A model generated the notes under the pieces. The model worked only from the letters and a program-made list of their open reading frames with translations. It searched no databases and was not told the origin of the DNA. Below are positions 47,748 through 57,588 of a stretch of 64,000 nt of DNA, piece by piece. This DNA is from Calendula officinalis (taxonomy: Eukaryota > Streptophyta > Magnoliopsida > Asterales > Asteraceae), in assembly GCA_963853835.1 (NCBI GenBank), contig OY970820.1, forward strand, positions 79,852,909 to 79,916,908. Direction: 5' to 3'. Position numbers and translations under genes: made by a program. Numbering within the stretch: position 1 is the stretch's first letter; each line of letters starts with the position of its first letter.

Positions 47748-48247
47748 TGTTGGGATATAAAACAGATATATACATTCTATTACTGATGCTGCAGTTAGTA
47801 CTGATCAATGAATATTGAAGTTAGTACTGATGGGGTAGAAAAGCAAGTTACTACTGACGATGCTGAATCTGGATTTACTACTGATGATCAACAAATACTA
47901 CTGATCATATTTATGGTGCTGATCGAGTTCGAGATTCTAGCTTAGTTTGTTATAGAATGTATATCTTGATGTATATTGATTGTAATCGAATCCTAGAATA
48001 ACTAGGTTAATAATTTAGGCTTCAAAGACTAGTATATATAGTTCCTTACGGATTGTAAACGTACGTGTGTATTGATCGATCAAATTAATATACATTGAAG
48101 CTTTTTGTACTGTGTTCTTATTCTCATTCATATTAATTTACAGTATTCATTGTTCTTAATCGATTAACATAAGTGTTGATCCGCTGCAACTTCTCATTGT
48201 TAGTAGATCTTTGTTTAAATAATCTGTTGGGTTATTCGATCCTGACA
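47748..48247 (+). repeat. 3' LTR of the Copia element
   Basis: 500 bp, preceded by the purine tract TTTAGGGGGAGAT. It differs from the 5' LTR by about 9 substitutions and short indels (for example GACGATGCTG against GACGGCTG near 47878). Same motif cluster and TATATATAG box. Confidence 0.95.
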
Positions 48248-48400
48248 ATTTCTATAAAGTTCAATCTCTATGAGCAACAAAAAATACTTTGTTGTGAGCA
48301 CAAAGGTTCACCCGCGACGACACCGGGCTACCAACAAAGCGAGTGGTATCTTTAGGATTAGTCAACTTGCAAAGCGTGTCGGAACTCGAGTTACTTAAAA
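48248..48400 (+). mobile_element. Tail of the SINE-like sequence
   Basis: Continues the sequence broken at 28637. GGTTCACCCGCGAC at about 48305 could be a worn B-box region. See the entry at 28591. Confidence 0.35.
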
Positions 48401-49165
48401 AAAACAAGTTATATAAATAAAAAGGAAGGGTAGACGGTCATTTTGATCATTGAACATAGCCAATTAACTATATTACATTAGGCATCGGGATGAATAGTGG
48501 CAGGCAGGTCAAACATATATATATTTTTTTTAATTTCTGATTGCCGTCTTTGTAGACTTAATGTGGGGATTCTTTTATTATTGTAGATAGAGAATATGCC
48601 CTCCCCTCAAGTTCTCCTTCTCCCGTCGACAACTCATATGAGCGGTAACCGCCGACACATATATGCTAACTTTTCGCCGGAACACTAATCTTACGCCGGC
48701 GCCGCACTTGCCGGAAAAACAGACACGACAGAAGAAAGAACAGGAAAACAGATTTGGCAACCAAACACCCCAACTTTGGTAATCGGAAAACAGAAACCCT
48801 AGATCTCGCGGCGGAGCAAGCGATGGAGGAGAGGCGGACGAACTATATAGAGAATGGAAACGAATCTGAATAACCAAACACCTTCGAACCACAATGTTTT
48901 TACTCACTCCCGTCGGTTGTTCAACGTTTATCAACTAAAATTGCGGCATCTGAAACTTAGATCTGGCGGCGGCGGAGCAAGCGGTGGAGGAGCATAAGGT
49001 GGTCGAGAGGCGGTGGCGGAGCAGGTGGCCGGTAACCATCGAACTAAGAACTAAGAATAGGGAGAAAGACGAGAGATGGAGAAAAACTTTCAAACACACA
49101 CATTTGTGTGTGTGACGCGGTGGTGGGAATATTGCTTTAATTAACTGAAATCTAAATTCATCATA
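48401..49165. other. Non-coding stretch, GC-richer centre, possible Helitron interior
   Basis: 48590-49050 contains GCCGGAA and GCGGCGG(A) runs and short frames on minus that look like shadow reading frames. It lies upstream of a Helitron-type terminus at 49694-49728 and could be its cargo, but no 5' TC end could be fixed. Confidence 0.35.
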
Positions 49166-49478
49166 CTTCCTCCGATTCAAAATAAGTGATACACTTTGGA
49201 TTTTACGGATTTTGAGGCAAAAGTTTATAATGATGGTTAAATTTGATTAATTAGATGGTTAGTGGGAAATGGGTCTCACACTTTTTGAATAAAGTGGATT
49301 TAATGATGTTTAAAAGTAAAAGTAAAGGTAAAGGGGTCTTTTTACTTTGTTAAAGTAGATAGTTAGTGGGTGTGGGTCCCACTATTTTTTGTCAAAAAAG
49401 GTAAATTTTCAAAGTGTATCACTTATTTTGATACACCCCAAAAATGAAAGTGTATCACTTATTTTGAATCGGAGGAAG
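49166..49478. mobile_element. Stowaway (mariner-like) MITE
   Basis: Perfect 23-bp terminal inverted repeats starting CTTCCTCCGATTC, with TA on both sides (49164-49165, 49479-49480). 313 bp, no coding capacity. CTCCCTCCGT-type ends and the TA duplication are the hallmarks of Stowaway. Confidence 0.93.
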
Positions 49479-49693
49479 TATAATTTTAACCTTCCTCTAT
49501 TAAATTTTAACCCTTTAATACTTCGTATTAGTTTATTTAAGAATTTAACACACATCATCTTAACCAGACATCTCATTAGAATAAAATTAGTAAATATATT
49601 TAAAAGTTACGCCATCAAAAAAAAATAACAATAAATAATATTTTATATGTTTTACGAACATTAATAAATAATTTTTGGTATCATATGAAATTA

Positions 49694-49728
49694 CCCCGCG
49701 GCAACGCGCGGGGATAAAGTCCTACTAG
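49694..49728 (+). mobile_element. Helitron-type 3' terminus
   Basis: A 7-bp GC stem (CCCCGCG at 49694-49700 with CGCGGGG at 49707-49713), then 11 bases, then CTAG (49725-49728) followed by T. A GC hairpin 10-12 nt before CTRR at a T is the diagnostic Helitron 3' end. No RepHel protein is nearby, so it would be non-autonomous. The 5' end was not located. Confidence 0.75.
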
Positions 49729-51403
49729 TTAAATATATAATACAAAATAATAATTTGAGTCAAATGCAGGTTCATTCAAATCTTCCCGTCTATGAAAACC
49801 AACTCGGTTCAACTATCAAACAAACATTTAAACGTATGTGTTCATCTCTGAAGATATGTATGTTACCGTATATTTACGTTGTTTTTTTAAGTATCTTAAC
49901 TTTGTATATCTTTTAAAATCTTATAAATGATTATTTGACGCTGTAGTTGTCCTATATTGACTTTGAAGGGGATTATAAGTTATAACAAGTTTACTTATTC
50001 ATTTTCGGCTATGTTATAGGCCATCCAATGGTATTTTCGTCGAATCAAAGATACTTTTTACTTGGAAGTGATATTCTATGTGAACTATGAGTGTGTTCAT
50101 GATACATTACAAATATATAACATGAGAAGTCAGCATAGAATAATGGAAAGAAAGTAAATTAAAGTATGAAATCTTAATTTGTGTAGTTTATTTAGTATAT
50201 TCATATGTAACATGTGAATATAGAATCTTGAAAACAGTATTCCTTTTTAAAGAAAATGGGTGATGAGTTAAAAAAAGAGAAATGATATTTAGTCCTACCA
50301 TTTAGACATACTCATAGGCCTACCCACTTGATAGGATAACATGTGTATTCCACTAATTCTTTCTCCTAATATTATCCCTTAATTTTGACATGTGTCTTTA
50401 TCTAATAAGTAGGCCTATAAGTAGGTCTAAATTATAAGGCTAAATACCATTACTCTAGAAAAAATGCTATGTCATTTGCATTTACTTTTAACATGTTTCA
50501 CCTTTCCTAAAAAAGAAACTACACAATTTCTTACTTACCAAAAATAGAAAATGAAAAAATATAAACACAAATTTTTCCAGTCAACCGTATATATTCTATG
50601 ACAGATTTCTAGATCCGTCAATTTTATCGATCAAAAACTTATTTTATCTGATTTTAAAATAAGTGATACACTTTAATCTTTGGGTGCATCAAAATAAGTG
50701 ATACACTTTAAAAACCTATCTTATTTGGTAAAAATTAGTAGGATTCATATCCACTAAATATTTACTTTAATAAACTCAAATGACATCTTTACCTTTACTT
50801 TTATTTTCAAATATCATTAACCTTATTTTATTCAAAATTTGTGGGACTCATTACCCACTAACCATCTAATTAATTTAATTAATTTAATTTAATTATTATA
50901 ATATTTTACCTAAATAACCGTGAAACCAACAATGTATCACTTATTTTAAATCGGAGGAAGTAATTAATAAGTTTACATTAACGTTTTATTTAACTGCTAC
51001 TTTTAACTCGACTCAATACCCTAATGATTTACTTTAACTTAGAAATTTAACCATATACCGATTATTATATAAGCGAATAATCGAAAAATAATGACATGAA
51101 ATTCTTAATCGTACGGCAAGGCATAACTTCCACACGGTTTCCTGCTGACTGTCAACTTTTCTATAGTGTTGACTTCTAATTCAAAGTCTCAATCTAAAAG
51201 TTAAAATACACACAACTTTCTTTTATTTCTATTTATCAATCCCAACAAATATACACTAATATTTATTATTTTAATATTCAATATATTCTATCTTAATTTT
51301 TTACGAAAAAAACAAAATATACTATTCTTGTTCAAAATTGTTATAAAATATAAAAAAAACAAAGGAGTTTATCTTTATAAACATAAAGTTTGTATTCTAG
51401 AAA
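49729..51403. other. AT-rich intergenic stretch with small MITEs
   Basis: No gene. 50285-50455 is a small repeat (TAGGCCTACCCACTTGATA...AAGTAGGCCTATAAGTAGG) related to 22840-22970. A second Stowaway copy is listed separately. Confidence 0.45.
50648..50960. mobile_element. Worn Stowaway MITE, inverted relative to the 49166 copy
   Basis: The right end ACTTATTTTAAATCGGAGGAAG matches the 49166 family in spirit (one change). The left end has lost its first bases (CTGATTTTAAAATAAGTG). The doubled AAGTGATACACTTT box is now at the left side, showing inverted orientation. Confidence 0.8.
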
Positions 51404-52541
51404 GTCTAAGAGTTTTACATAGTCCCAAGGGATAAATCCTAGCCATTAGATCAAGATGATCAAGATCAAATTCCCCACCTACAGCAACCTACAGCCACCG
51501 CCGGCCGCCGCCTCCGGCCACCGCCCGCCGGCGTCCGCCGCCGGTGGCCGGCGGCGGCGGTGGCTGACAGTGAAGGTGCTGGTGGTAATGGGGGTGGTGG
51601 TGGTATTGATGTATTGAAACACATGTGCTTCACTAAAACACATCATATTACTTCGAATCACATGTGCTTCAGGTCATGAAACACATGTGTTTCAACTTTC
51701 AAGTCACTAAAACACATGAATTTCTAAACACACAAGGGAGCATACGAAGCACATGTGCTTGATGTAACGAAACACATGTGCTTCAGTAACAAAAAAAAAA
51801 TCAAAACAAGTGACGACCATATCATTATGAAGCACGTGTGTTTTTGTTCCTGAACACATGTAACTTACAAACAAGTCATTTGTGTTTGAATCATGAAGCA
51901 CATGTGCTTGACGTTATGAAACACATGTGCTTCACTAACAAGAAAAAAAATCAAAACAAGTGACGAACATATCATTATGAAGCACATGTGCTTCATAAAG
52001 TCAAGCACATGTGTTTTTGTTCCTGAACACATGTAACTTACAAACAAATAATTGTGTTTGAATCACGAAGAACATGTGCTTGAAGTTATGAAACACATGT
52101 GCTTCACTAACAAGAAAAAAAAAATCAAAACAAATGACGAACATATAATTATGAAGCACATGTGCTTCATAAAGTCAAGCACATGTGTTTTTGTTCCTGA
52201 ACACATGTAACTTACAAGCAATTCATTTGTCTTTGAATCACGAAGCACATCTGCTTGACGTTTTGAAACACATGTGCTTGGTTGTACATATACACTCCTT
52301 TATTTTCAAAACGCATGTGTTTCAAACACATGTGCTTCCAGTCACGACCACCACCACCGGTCACCACCGCCGGCGGCCACCTCCGTTCGCCGTCCGCCGC
52401 CGCCGGCCCCCGAAGATGGGTGGGGTATTGATGTATTGAAGCACATGTGCTTGTGTGGTTTGAATCTTAATTTTGACCTTTAACTTTTTCTTGATCCAAT
52501 AGTTATTAATTGTCCCTTAGAACTAGCTAAAATTCTTAGAC
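51404..52541. mobile_element. Inverted-repeat element carrying an ACATGTG array
   Basis: Ends GTCTAAGAGTTTTACATAG (51404) and AAAATTCTTAGAC (about 52529-52541) are imperfect inverted repeats that extend further inward (GGATAAATCCTAGCCATTAG; AATAGTTATTAATTGTCCC). Just inside are opposing GC-rich CCGCCGG tracts (about 51491-51562 and 52340-52418). Between these is a roughly 172-bp tandem repeat (about three units at 51883, 52055 and 52231) with about 20 CACATGTG-type palindromes. There is no coding capacity. A non-autonomous DNA transposon is likely; no target duplication was found. Confidence 0.65.
51616..52451. repeat. Array of about 20 (A/C)ACATGTG palindromes
   Basis: Typical unit GAAGCACATGTGCTTC, a near-perfect 16-bp palindrome. 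Examples lie near 51745, 51895, 51979, 52153 and 52442. One copy (about 51830) reads GCACGTGTG, which contains the G-box core CACGTG. Confidence 0.9.
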
Positions 52542-53220
52542 TATCTTTATCATTTCTCTATAAACATAATTGTTTATAAACGTCAACTACAATTGTTTTT
52601 ACTTCTGCTTTTACCCTGTTTGTATTTTCACTATTTTGTATACCATTCTATGTAAATTCTATGATTTTTAATGCTCTCGGAGTGTGAGAAATTGTATTTA
52701 TCTTTTCTATTGATGATTATATTTTTGTAAACCCCACATTATCAAATTGATATATCATACCTGTTAGTTACAATTTTTTTTTGTCCTTTCCTTTCTCAAA
52801 TAGTCAAAATCAACGCTTCAAGGCCCTTGTTTCTTTTTATAGTATTTACTTAAAATACGACAAGATCGATCATCATGACAAAGAAATTATTAGTATTAAT
52901 CCTCAAAGTTTAATCATACAAAAAACGATTTTTTTAAATGCATTGACCAAAATCTATGTATTGTATTAATAAACTTATGTCATGATAATGGTGTATAGAG
53001 TGTAATTATGTATATAATATTAATTTTTTTAATATTTGTTATAGACGTGATCGTTGACATACAACTAAACAAATTCGTCTTAGAGGCTGCTAACGAATCC
53101 AACTTCTTTATTTTTGTCGTATAACATTACGATGTATAATGAATAACGGTTAAGGTTACTTTGTGTATTTCACATAATGCATTTAGGATCGTCTTAGACT
53201 GTGTATAGCGAATGATACAG
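52542..53220. other. AT-rich stretch without recognisable feature
   Basis: Only short frames; nothing identified. Confidence 0.5.
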
Positions 53221-53228
53221 CTATAGTC

Positions 53229-53628
53229 TAGGGGTGATCATTTGGGTCGAAAAAGACGGACCGAACCGAAAACCGACCAAAACCGATAACATGCTTTTAG
53301 TTTCAGTTTTGGAAATTCATTGTTTTCGGTTTCAGTTCGGTCTTCGAACAATGATGAGCATTTGGCCTAAAAATCCGTAACGAAAACGATAAGTGTTATC
53401 GGTTCGGTTTTGAAAATTCATTGTTTTCAGTTTCGGTTCTATCGATTTCGGCTCGGTTCGGACTTCAGATAAAGATGAACATTTGGCCTAAAAAACCGAA
53501 GCGGACTGAAACCGAACTGAACCAAAACCGATAACATGTTATTGGTTTGGTTTCGGTTTTGAAAATTTATCGTTTTCGGTTTCGTTTCTGCCGGCTTCAC
53601 TTCGGTTCTTAACAACGCTTACCCCTAC
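53229..53628. mobile_element. hAT-like MITE with AACCGA/TCGGTT arms
   Basis: Ends TAGGGGTGATC and CGCTTACCCCTAC. Flanks CTATAGTC (53221-53228) and GTATAGTC (53629-53636) match at 7 of 8. The interior is made of repeated GAACCGAAA and TTTTCGGTTT stretches. Confidence 0.8.
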
Positions 53629-53636
53629 GTATAGTC

Positions 53637-54353
53637 ACATTTCATGCTGTTTCCTTGGATAACCAAGAACTTTGCAAGGTCCTAAAACCCGCTCTATGGC
53701 GCTACCCGATGCTACAAATAGCCCATGGCACTGATATTAGATTGACGTAAGATAAGACGAGTTTTATCGTGAGATTTTATATGACAGTTTTGAAATTTGA
53801 GTTTAAAAAAAATATATGAAATATGTAATTATAAATTTAGATGTACCGATCAGTTGATTAATTGGGGACATAAAATTGGCCTAAAAGGAAAAAAAAAATT
53901 GAAAATTCACTGCCTCAATTCAATGTCTCATGTGGAGTATTTGAAAATGTGGGGAAGATTTTTAGACAATCAAACAAGGGAAGAGATTCTGTGATTTTCA
54001 GTGAAATTCAAAGTAATGCATATTTCTGGATAAAATTTTTAAACAATTGTTGGTCGGATTTGTGTTTTAATCCCTTATCATGTTTCTAATTTTTGTATTT
54101 CCTTTTGTTAGTTTTTAATTCTCTAGCTCCTTGTTAATTTTAATGAAGTTGTTCAAAAAAAAAATATTTTTTTGTAAGTTTCATATATTATAAATCAATA
54201 GATTATAATTATTGTGAACTTGATATACATACTACATACATATATAAATTATATAACAAAATTGTCGCTTTTATCACATTTTGAAAACCACTACAGCTCA
54301 CCATCACTCCTAAAACTTGATGGTACACCATGTCACACCTTACGTTTTTTAAG
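53637..54353. other. Intergenic stretch
   Basis: No gene supported; a 65-codon frame at 53797-53994 shows no recognisable domain. Confidence 0.45.
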
Positions 54354-54826
54354 GGATAATTTCATATACGTCCTTGCAAACTTCTAATATTACGCATATA
54401 TCCTTGCAAAATTCATTATTACGTATATATCCTTCTAAAATCTCAAAATTCTCACATATATCCTTTTGCCTAATTTGATAATATTTAAATCATTTAAAAT
54501 CTTAAAAACATAAATCTTAATCTAAATTAATGGTAAAATAGCTTAAATATCATTGACAAAAGAAAATGAAGTTGTCGAATTTGGCAAGAAAATACCGTTG
54601 ACGAAAGAAAATTTTCTTGACATTTAAGAGTATTTAGTGTATTTTAGCATTAATTTAGATTAGGTTTTATATTTTTTAAATTTTAAATGATTTAAATAAT
54701 ATTAAATTAGGTTAAAGGATATATGTGTGAATTTTGAGGTTTTGAAATGATATATACGTAATAATAAAGTTTACAAGTATATATGCGTAATATTGGAAGT
54801 TTACAAGGACATGTATGAAATTATCC
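54354..54826. mobile_element. Foldback MITE (family copy 2)
   Basis: Same family as 15413-15855: ends GGATAATTTCATATACG and GAAATTATCC, same ATATTACG and ATATATCCTT boxes, and the same middle part (TTGACGAAAGAAAAT). It stands in intergenic DNA here. Confidence 0.85.
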
Positions 54827-55034
54827 TTGTTTTTAATATCTTTGATTTTTTTGGCGCTTATATTTAAGGCAATAATCCTTTATTTGCATATTTTGTTTTA
54901 CTTGTTGCATTCTTGTCTAACAAAGGGGAAACATAATTGACATCAACATTTATTAGGCTATGAGGTATGGGTACCATACCCTCACACCATATTTTTCTGC
55001 CACATCATCGCCACCTCAGCAACCACACAACCAC
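54827..55034. other. Short stretch with CCACCACAC-rich target sequence
   Basis: The sequence around 54985-55034 (CACATCATCGCCACCTC, AACCACACAACCAC) continues after the hAT-like MITE and solo LTR at 57535-57588 (GGCACCACCACACCACATC), so the later insertions split one older sequence. Confidence 0.45.
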
Positions 55035-55569
55035 CTAGGGGTGTTAATGATTCGAGTCGAGTCGAATATAAGGAAATTTGGGCTCGGCTCGTTTAGTAAT
55101 TACTCGGCTCGAGCTCGAATAAGCTTTTAAAATCGGGCTCGAGTTCGAGCTCGAATATTTATATAGTGTTCGAGCTCGAGCTCGATACTCGTTTATAATT
55201 CCATATTTTTTGAAAATAACTAATTTACAAACTCGAAAAGCTCATTAATTACTCGACTCGTTAACACCCGTATTAATATATGTATATTCTTGTACTTATT
55301 GTATCAACAATTGTAGTTATTGTATAAAACACTTGTTCGGCTCGTTAGGATCGACTCGTGAAGATCGTCTGGCTCGTTCAGCTCGAGATTAAACTAGCTA
55401 TCGAATGAGCCGAGTCGAGTATTAAATTATTAGGCTCGGCTCGTGAAATTAATCGAGTCTTGTTTTATGTTCGAGCTCGACTCGAGATCGAATTAGTATA
55501 GGCTCGAGATCGATATAAACGAGCTCGAGCTCGAGTAGCTCGTTAAAAGCTCGACTCGTTAACACCCCT
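55035..55569. mobile_element. hAT-like MITE with CTCGAGCTCG arms, interrupted at its tip
   Basis: It begins CTAGGGGTGTTAA. The other end TTAACACCCCT stops at 55569, where a solo LTR enters, and its last AG is at 57533-57534. The arms are rich in GCTCGAGCTCG and GACTCG palindromes. Its right half (from about 55345) is repeated at 57589-57812 as part of the tandem duplication. Confidence 0.8.
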
Positions 55570-57527
55570 TGTAACGACCCGTAATTTGTATTAAATAAAT
55601 TATGTAAAAATATGATAAATAAGGATAAATCGTTTAAAAGACGTGGGAATTGGTTTCGTGTCATTTGGACACCGTTTTATACGGTTAAGGTCGAAATCGG
55701 GTCGAATTGGGTAACAAAAAGTTGCAGCCTAGCTGCCAGCATGAGTTCGTGGCGCGAACTATGGTTCGCGAATGCGAAGATCGACCAGAGATGTTGGGGT
55801 TTTGAGACATGAAGTTCACGACCAGGATCACGACGCGAAGAGTTCACGACACGCGATGTTCGCGACGCGAACTTGGGTTCGCGAACGCGAACTATTGGCG
55901 AGCAGAATAAAATCGGGTTTGAGCTAGGGTTTCTTCATTTTTCACCCAACACTTGTGCAGCCGTTTTAGAGAGAGAAAGTGGGTGATTTTGGTATTCTTG
56001 AGCTCAAATCTTCACCATCTTGAAGGATTTAAACATCAAAGGTAAGATTTCTTGATTGTTGATGTTATCTAGTTAGTTATGATCTTTATTTGGGGGAAAA
56101 TGGTGGTTTGGATAACCTACCATGTCATCTTTGGGGAAGATGACTAATCATGGGTGTAGAACACTCATTGTAAGCTTGTAATCGATGTGTACAAGTTTGA
56201 TTTGGGTTTATTGATGGAAATCTTGAACTAGGGTTTGAGATTTCACCAAGTTGGATGAACTTGGTGGTTAGGAATGTGAATATGGATTGATTAGTGATTA
56301 GTTAAGATATGACTGAAAAGATAAGAAGATGCAAATATTAGACTACCTAAGAATGTCTAAATGCCTAATGATTTTTGAAAGAGATTATGATAATGAAAAG
56401 TAATTAATAATTTTAATTAATATGATGTTTGACTAAGAGTAATGATTAAGAAAGTATGATATTTGGCTTATTAATAACATGTATTAATAAAGCTAATAAC
56501 AATGATTTTCAAGTATCAAGAATTGATTAGTATATTATACTATTAAAGGTAGTGATTGAATTGTTAAGAGAATAGATAGAAAGTGACTAGTAATAAATAT
56601 GCATTCTAGTCAAAGAGAAGTTAAAGTGATATAATTTTTATAAATGATAAATATGTTTTATTAAATAAAGGACTTGGTAAAGTCAATATTAAAATTGAAT
56701 AAGAAACGAGAACAATATGATAATTAGAATAGATGTATTCTAATTTATGTTTGAGTATGTATTATTGGGGCATAGGCCCGTATTTGATAATTTCAATATG
56801 TGTTGAGAAAAGGATCCGGATCACAGATAACCCACACAAGTTGGGGGAGTTAGTGACACCTACTTGGGGCGGTACCACCCTGCGCAAGGGTAGTGTGTCG
56901 AGAAATAGATAACCCGGAAAGCGGGGGAGTTTCAGATAACCCGGAAATCGGGGGAGCAATAGATAACCCGGAAACGGAGGAGTTTACCTAGTTAACCCAC
57001 ATCGGGGGAGTTTGCTACGGAGAGGTCCGTAGCGTATGTGATAAAGATTTAGTAAGCTATGGATAGCTTACAAGTATGTGACTACGTGATGAGTAAGCTT
57101 ACGGTTAGCTTACTAGTAGATACGAATAAGCGGTAAGAACATAAGATAAAAATTAATAAGTGATTAAAGAAAAGAAATGAATAGTAATGACTTTTATTAT
57201 ATTTGAGAATGGGTCGAAAACCCATGTATCTCACGAGACTATTTTGTCTCACGTACTACTTTGTTTTTTTTGGCTATGTATTCAGGTTCGAGATCGTTGG
57301 ATTAGAGGGTCGCGATAGAAGTGGCCTAGTGTTGATTAGCTCGGGAGCTCGTAGGTAGATCCCGTTTATCCTATGGTTATGATATTATCTTTGTAACACC
57401 GGATTTTATAACTCTGATAAATGTTTTAAGTTTTTTTTTGTTAAACCGTATTTTGGGAATATTGGACATTTAATATTTTTATTCAAAAATATGAATTAAA
57501 AAGTGTTTTAAAAATTAAGGTGTTACA
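55570..57527 (+). mobile_element. Solo LTR of a Tekay-like non-autonomous family
   Basis: TGTAACGACCCG...GGTGTTACA, flanked on both sides by CCCCT (55565-55569, 57528-57532). 1958 bp: compared with the LTR at 57813-59988 it lacks 218 bp at about 56304, and few other differences are seen. No internal sequence follows. The loss removes a candidate leader splice donor. Confidence 0.92.
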
Positions 57528-57588
57528 CCCCTAGTGGCACCACCACACCACATCATTTGGTGGAAGTACCCACCACACCACACCATTT

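Larger units (their letters stand above)
28638..48247 (+). mobile_element. Sirevirus-like Copia LTR retrotransposon, itself interrupted
   Basis: LTRs of 501 bp (28638-29138) and 500 bp (47748-48247) bear TGTTGGGATA...CCTGACA ends. A perfect 5-bp duplication ATTTC flanks it (28633-28637, 48248-48252). A tRNA-iMet primer site lies at 29141-29152 and a purine tract TTTAGGGGGAGAT ends at 47747. Order: gag, protease, integrase, RT, RNase H, then a long extra ORF. Net of the nested Gypsy element it is about 11.15 kb. The RT type, the AGGGGGAG tract and the extra 3' ORF suggest the Sirevirus (Maximus/SIRE) lineage. Several frameshifts and two stops make this copy defective. The LTRs differ by about 9 substitutions and 4 short indels. 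Confidence 0.95.

Noticed and set aside
51479..52483. Overlapping open frames over the CACATGTG array, reading repeated HMCFI or THVL
   Set aside because: They follow the tandem repeats on both strands and in several frames, without starts, splice context or known domains.
55449..55812. Small frames repeated at 57692-58055 and 63238-63489
   Set aside because: They are LTR and MITE sequence copied with the repeats; no protein signature.
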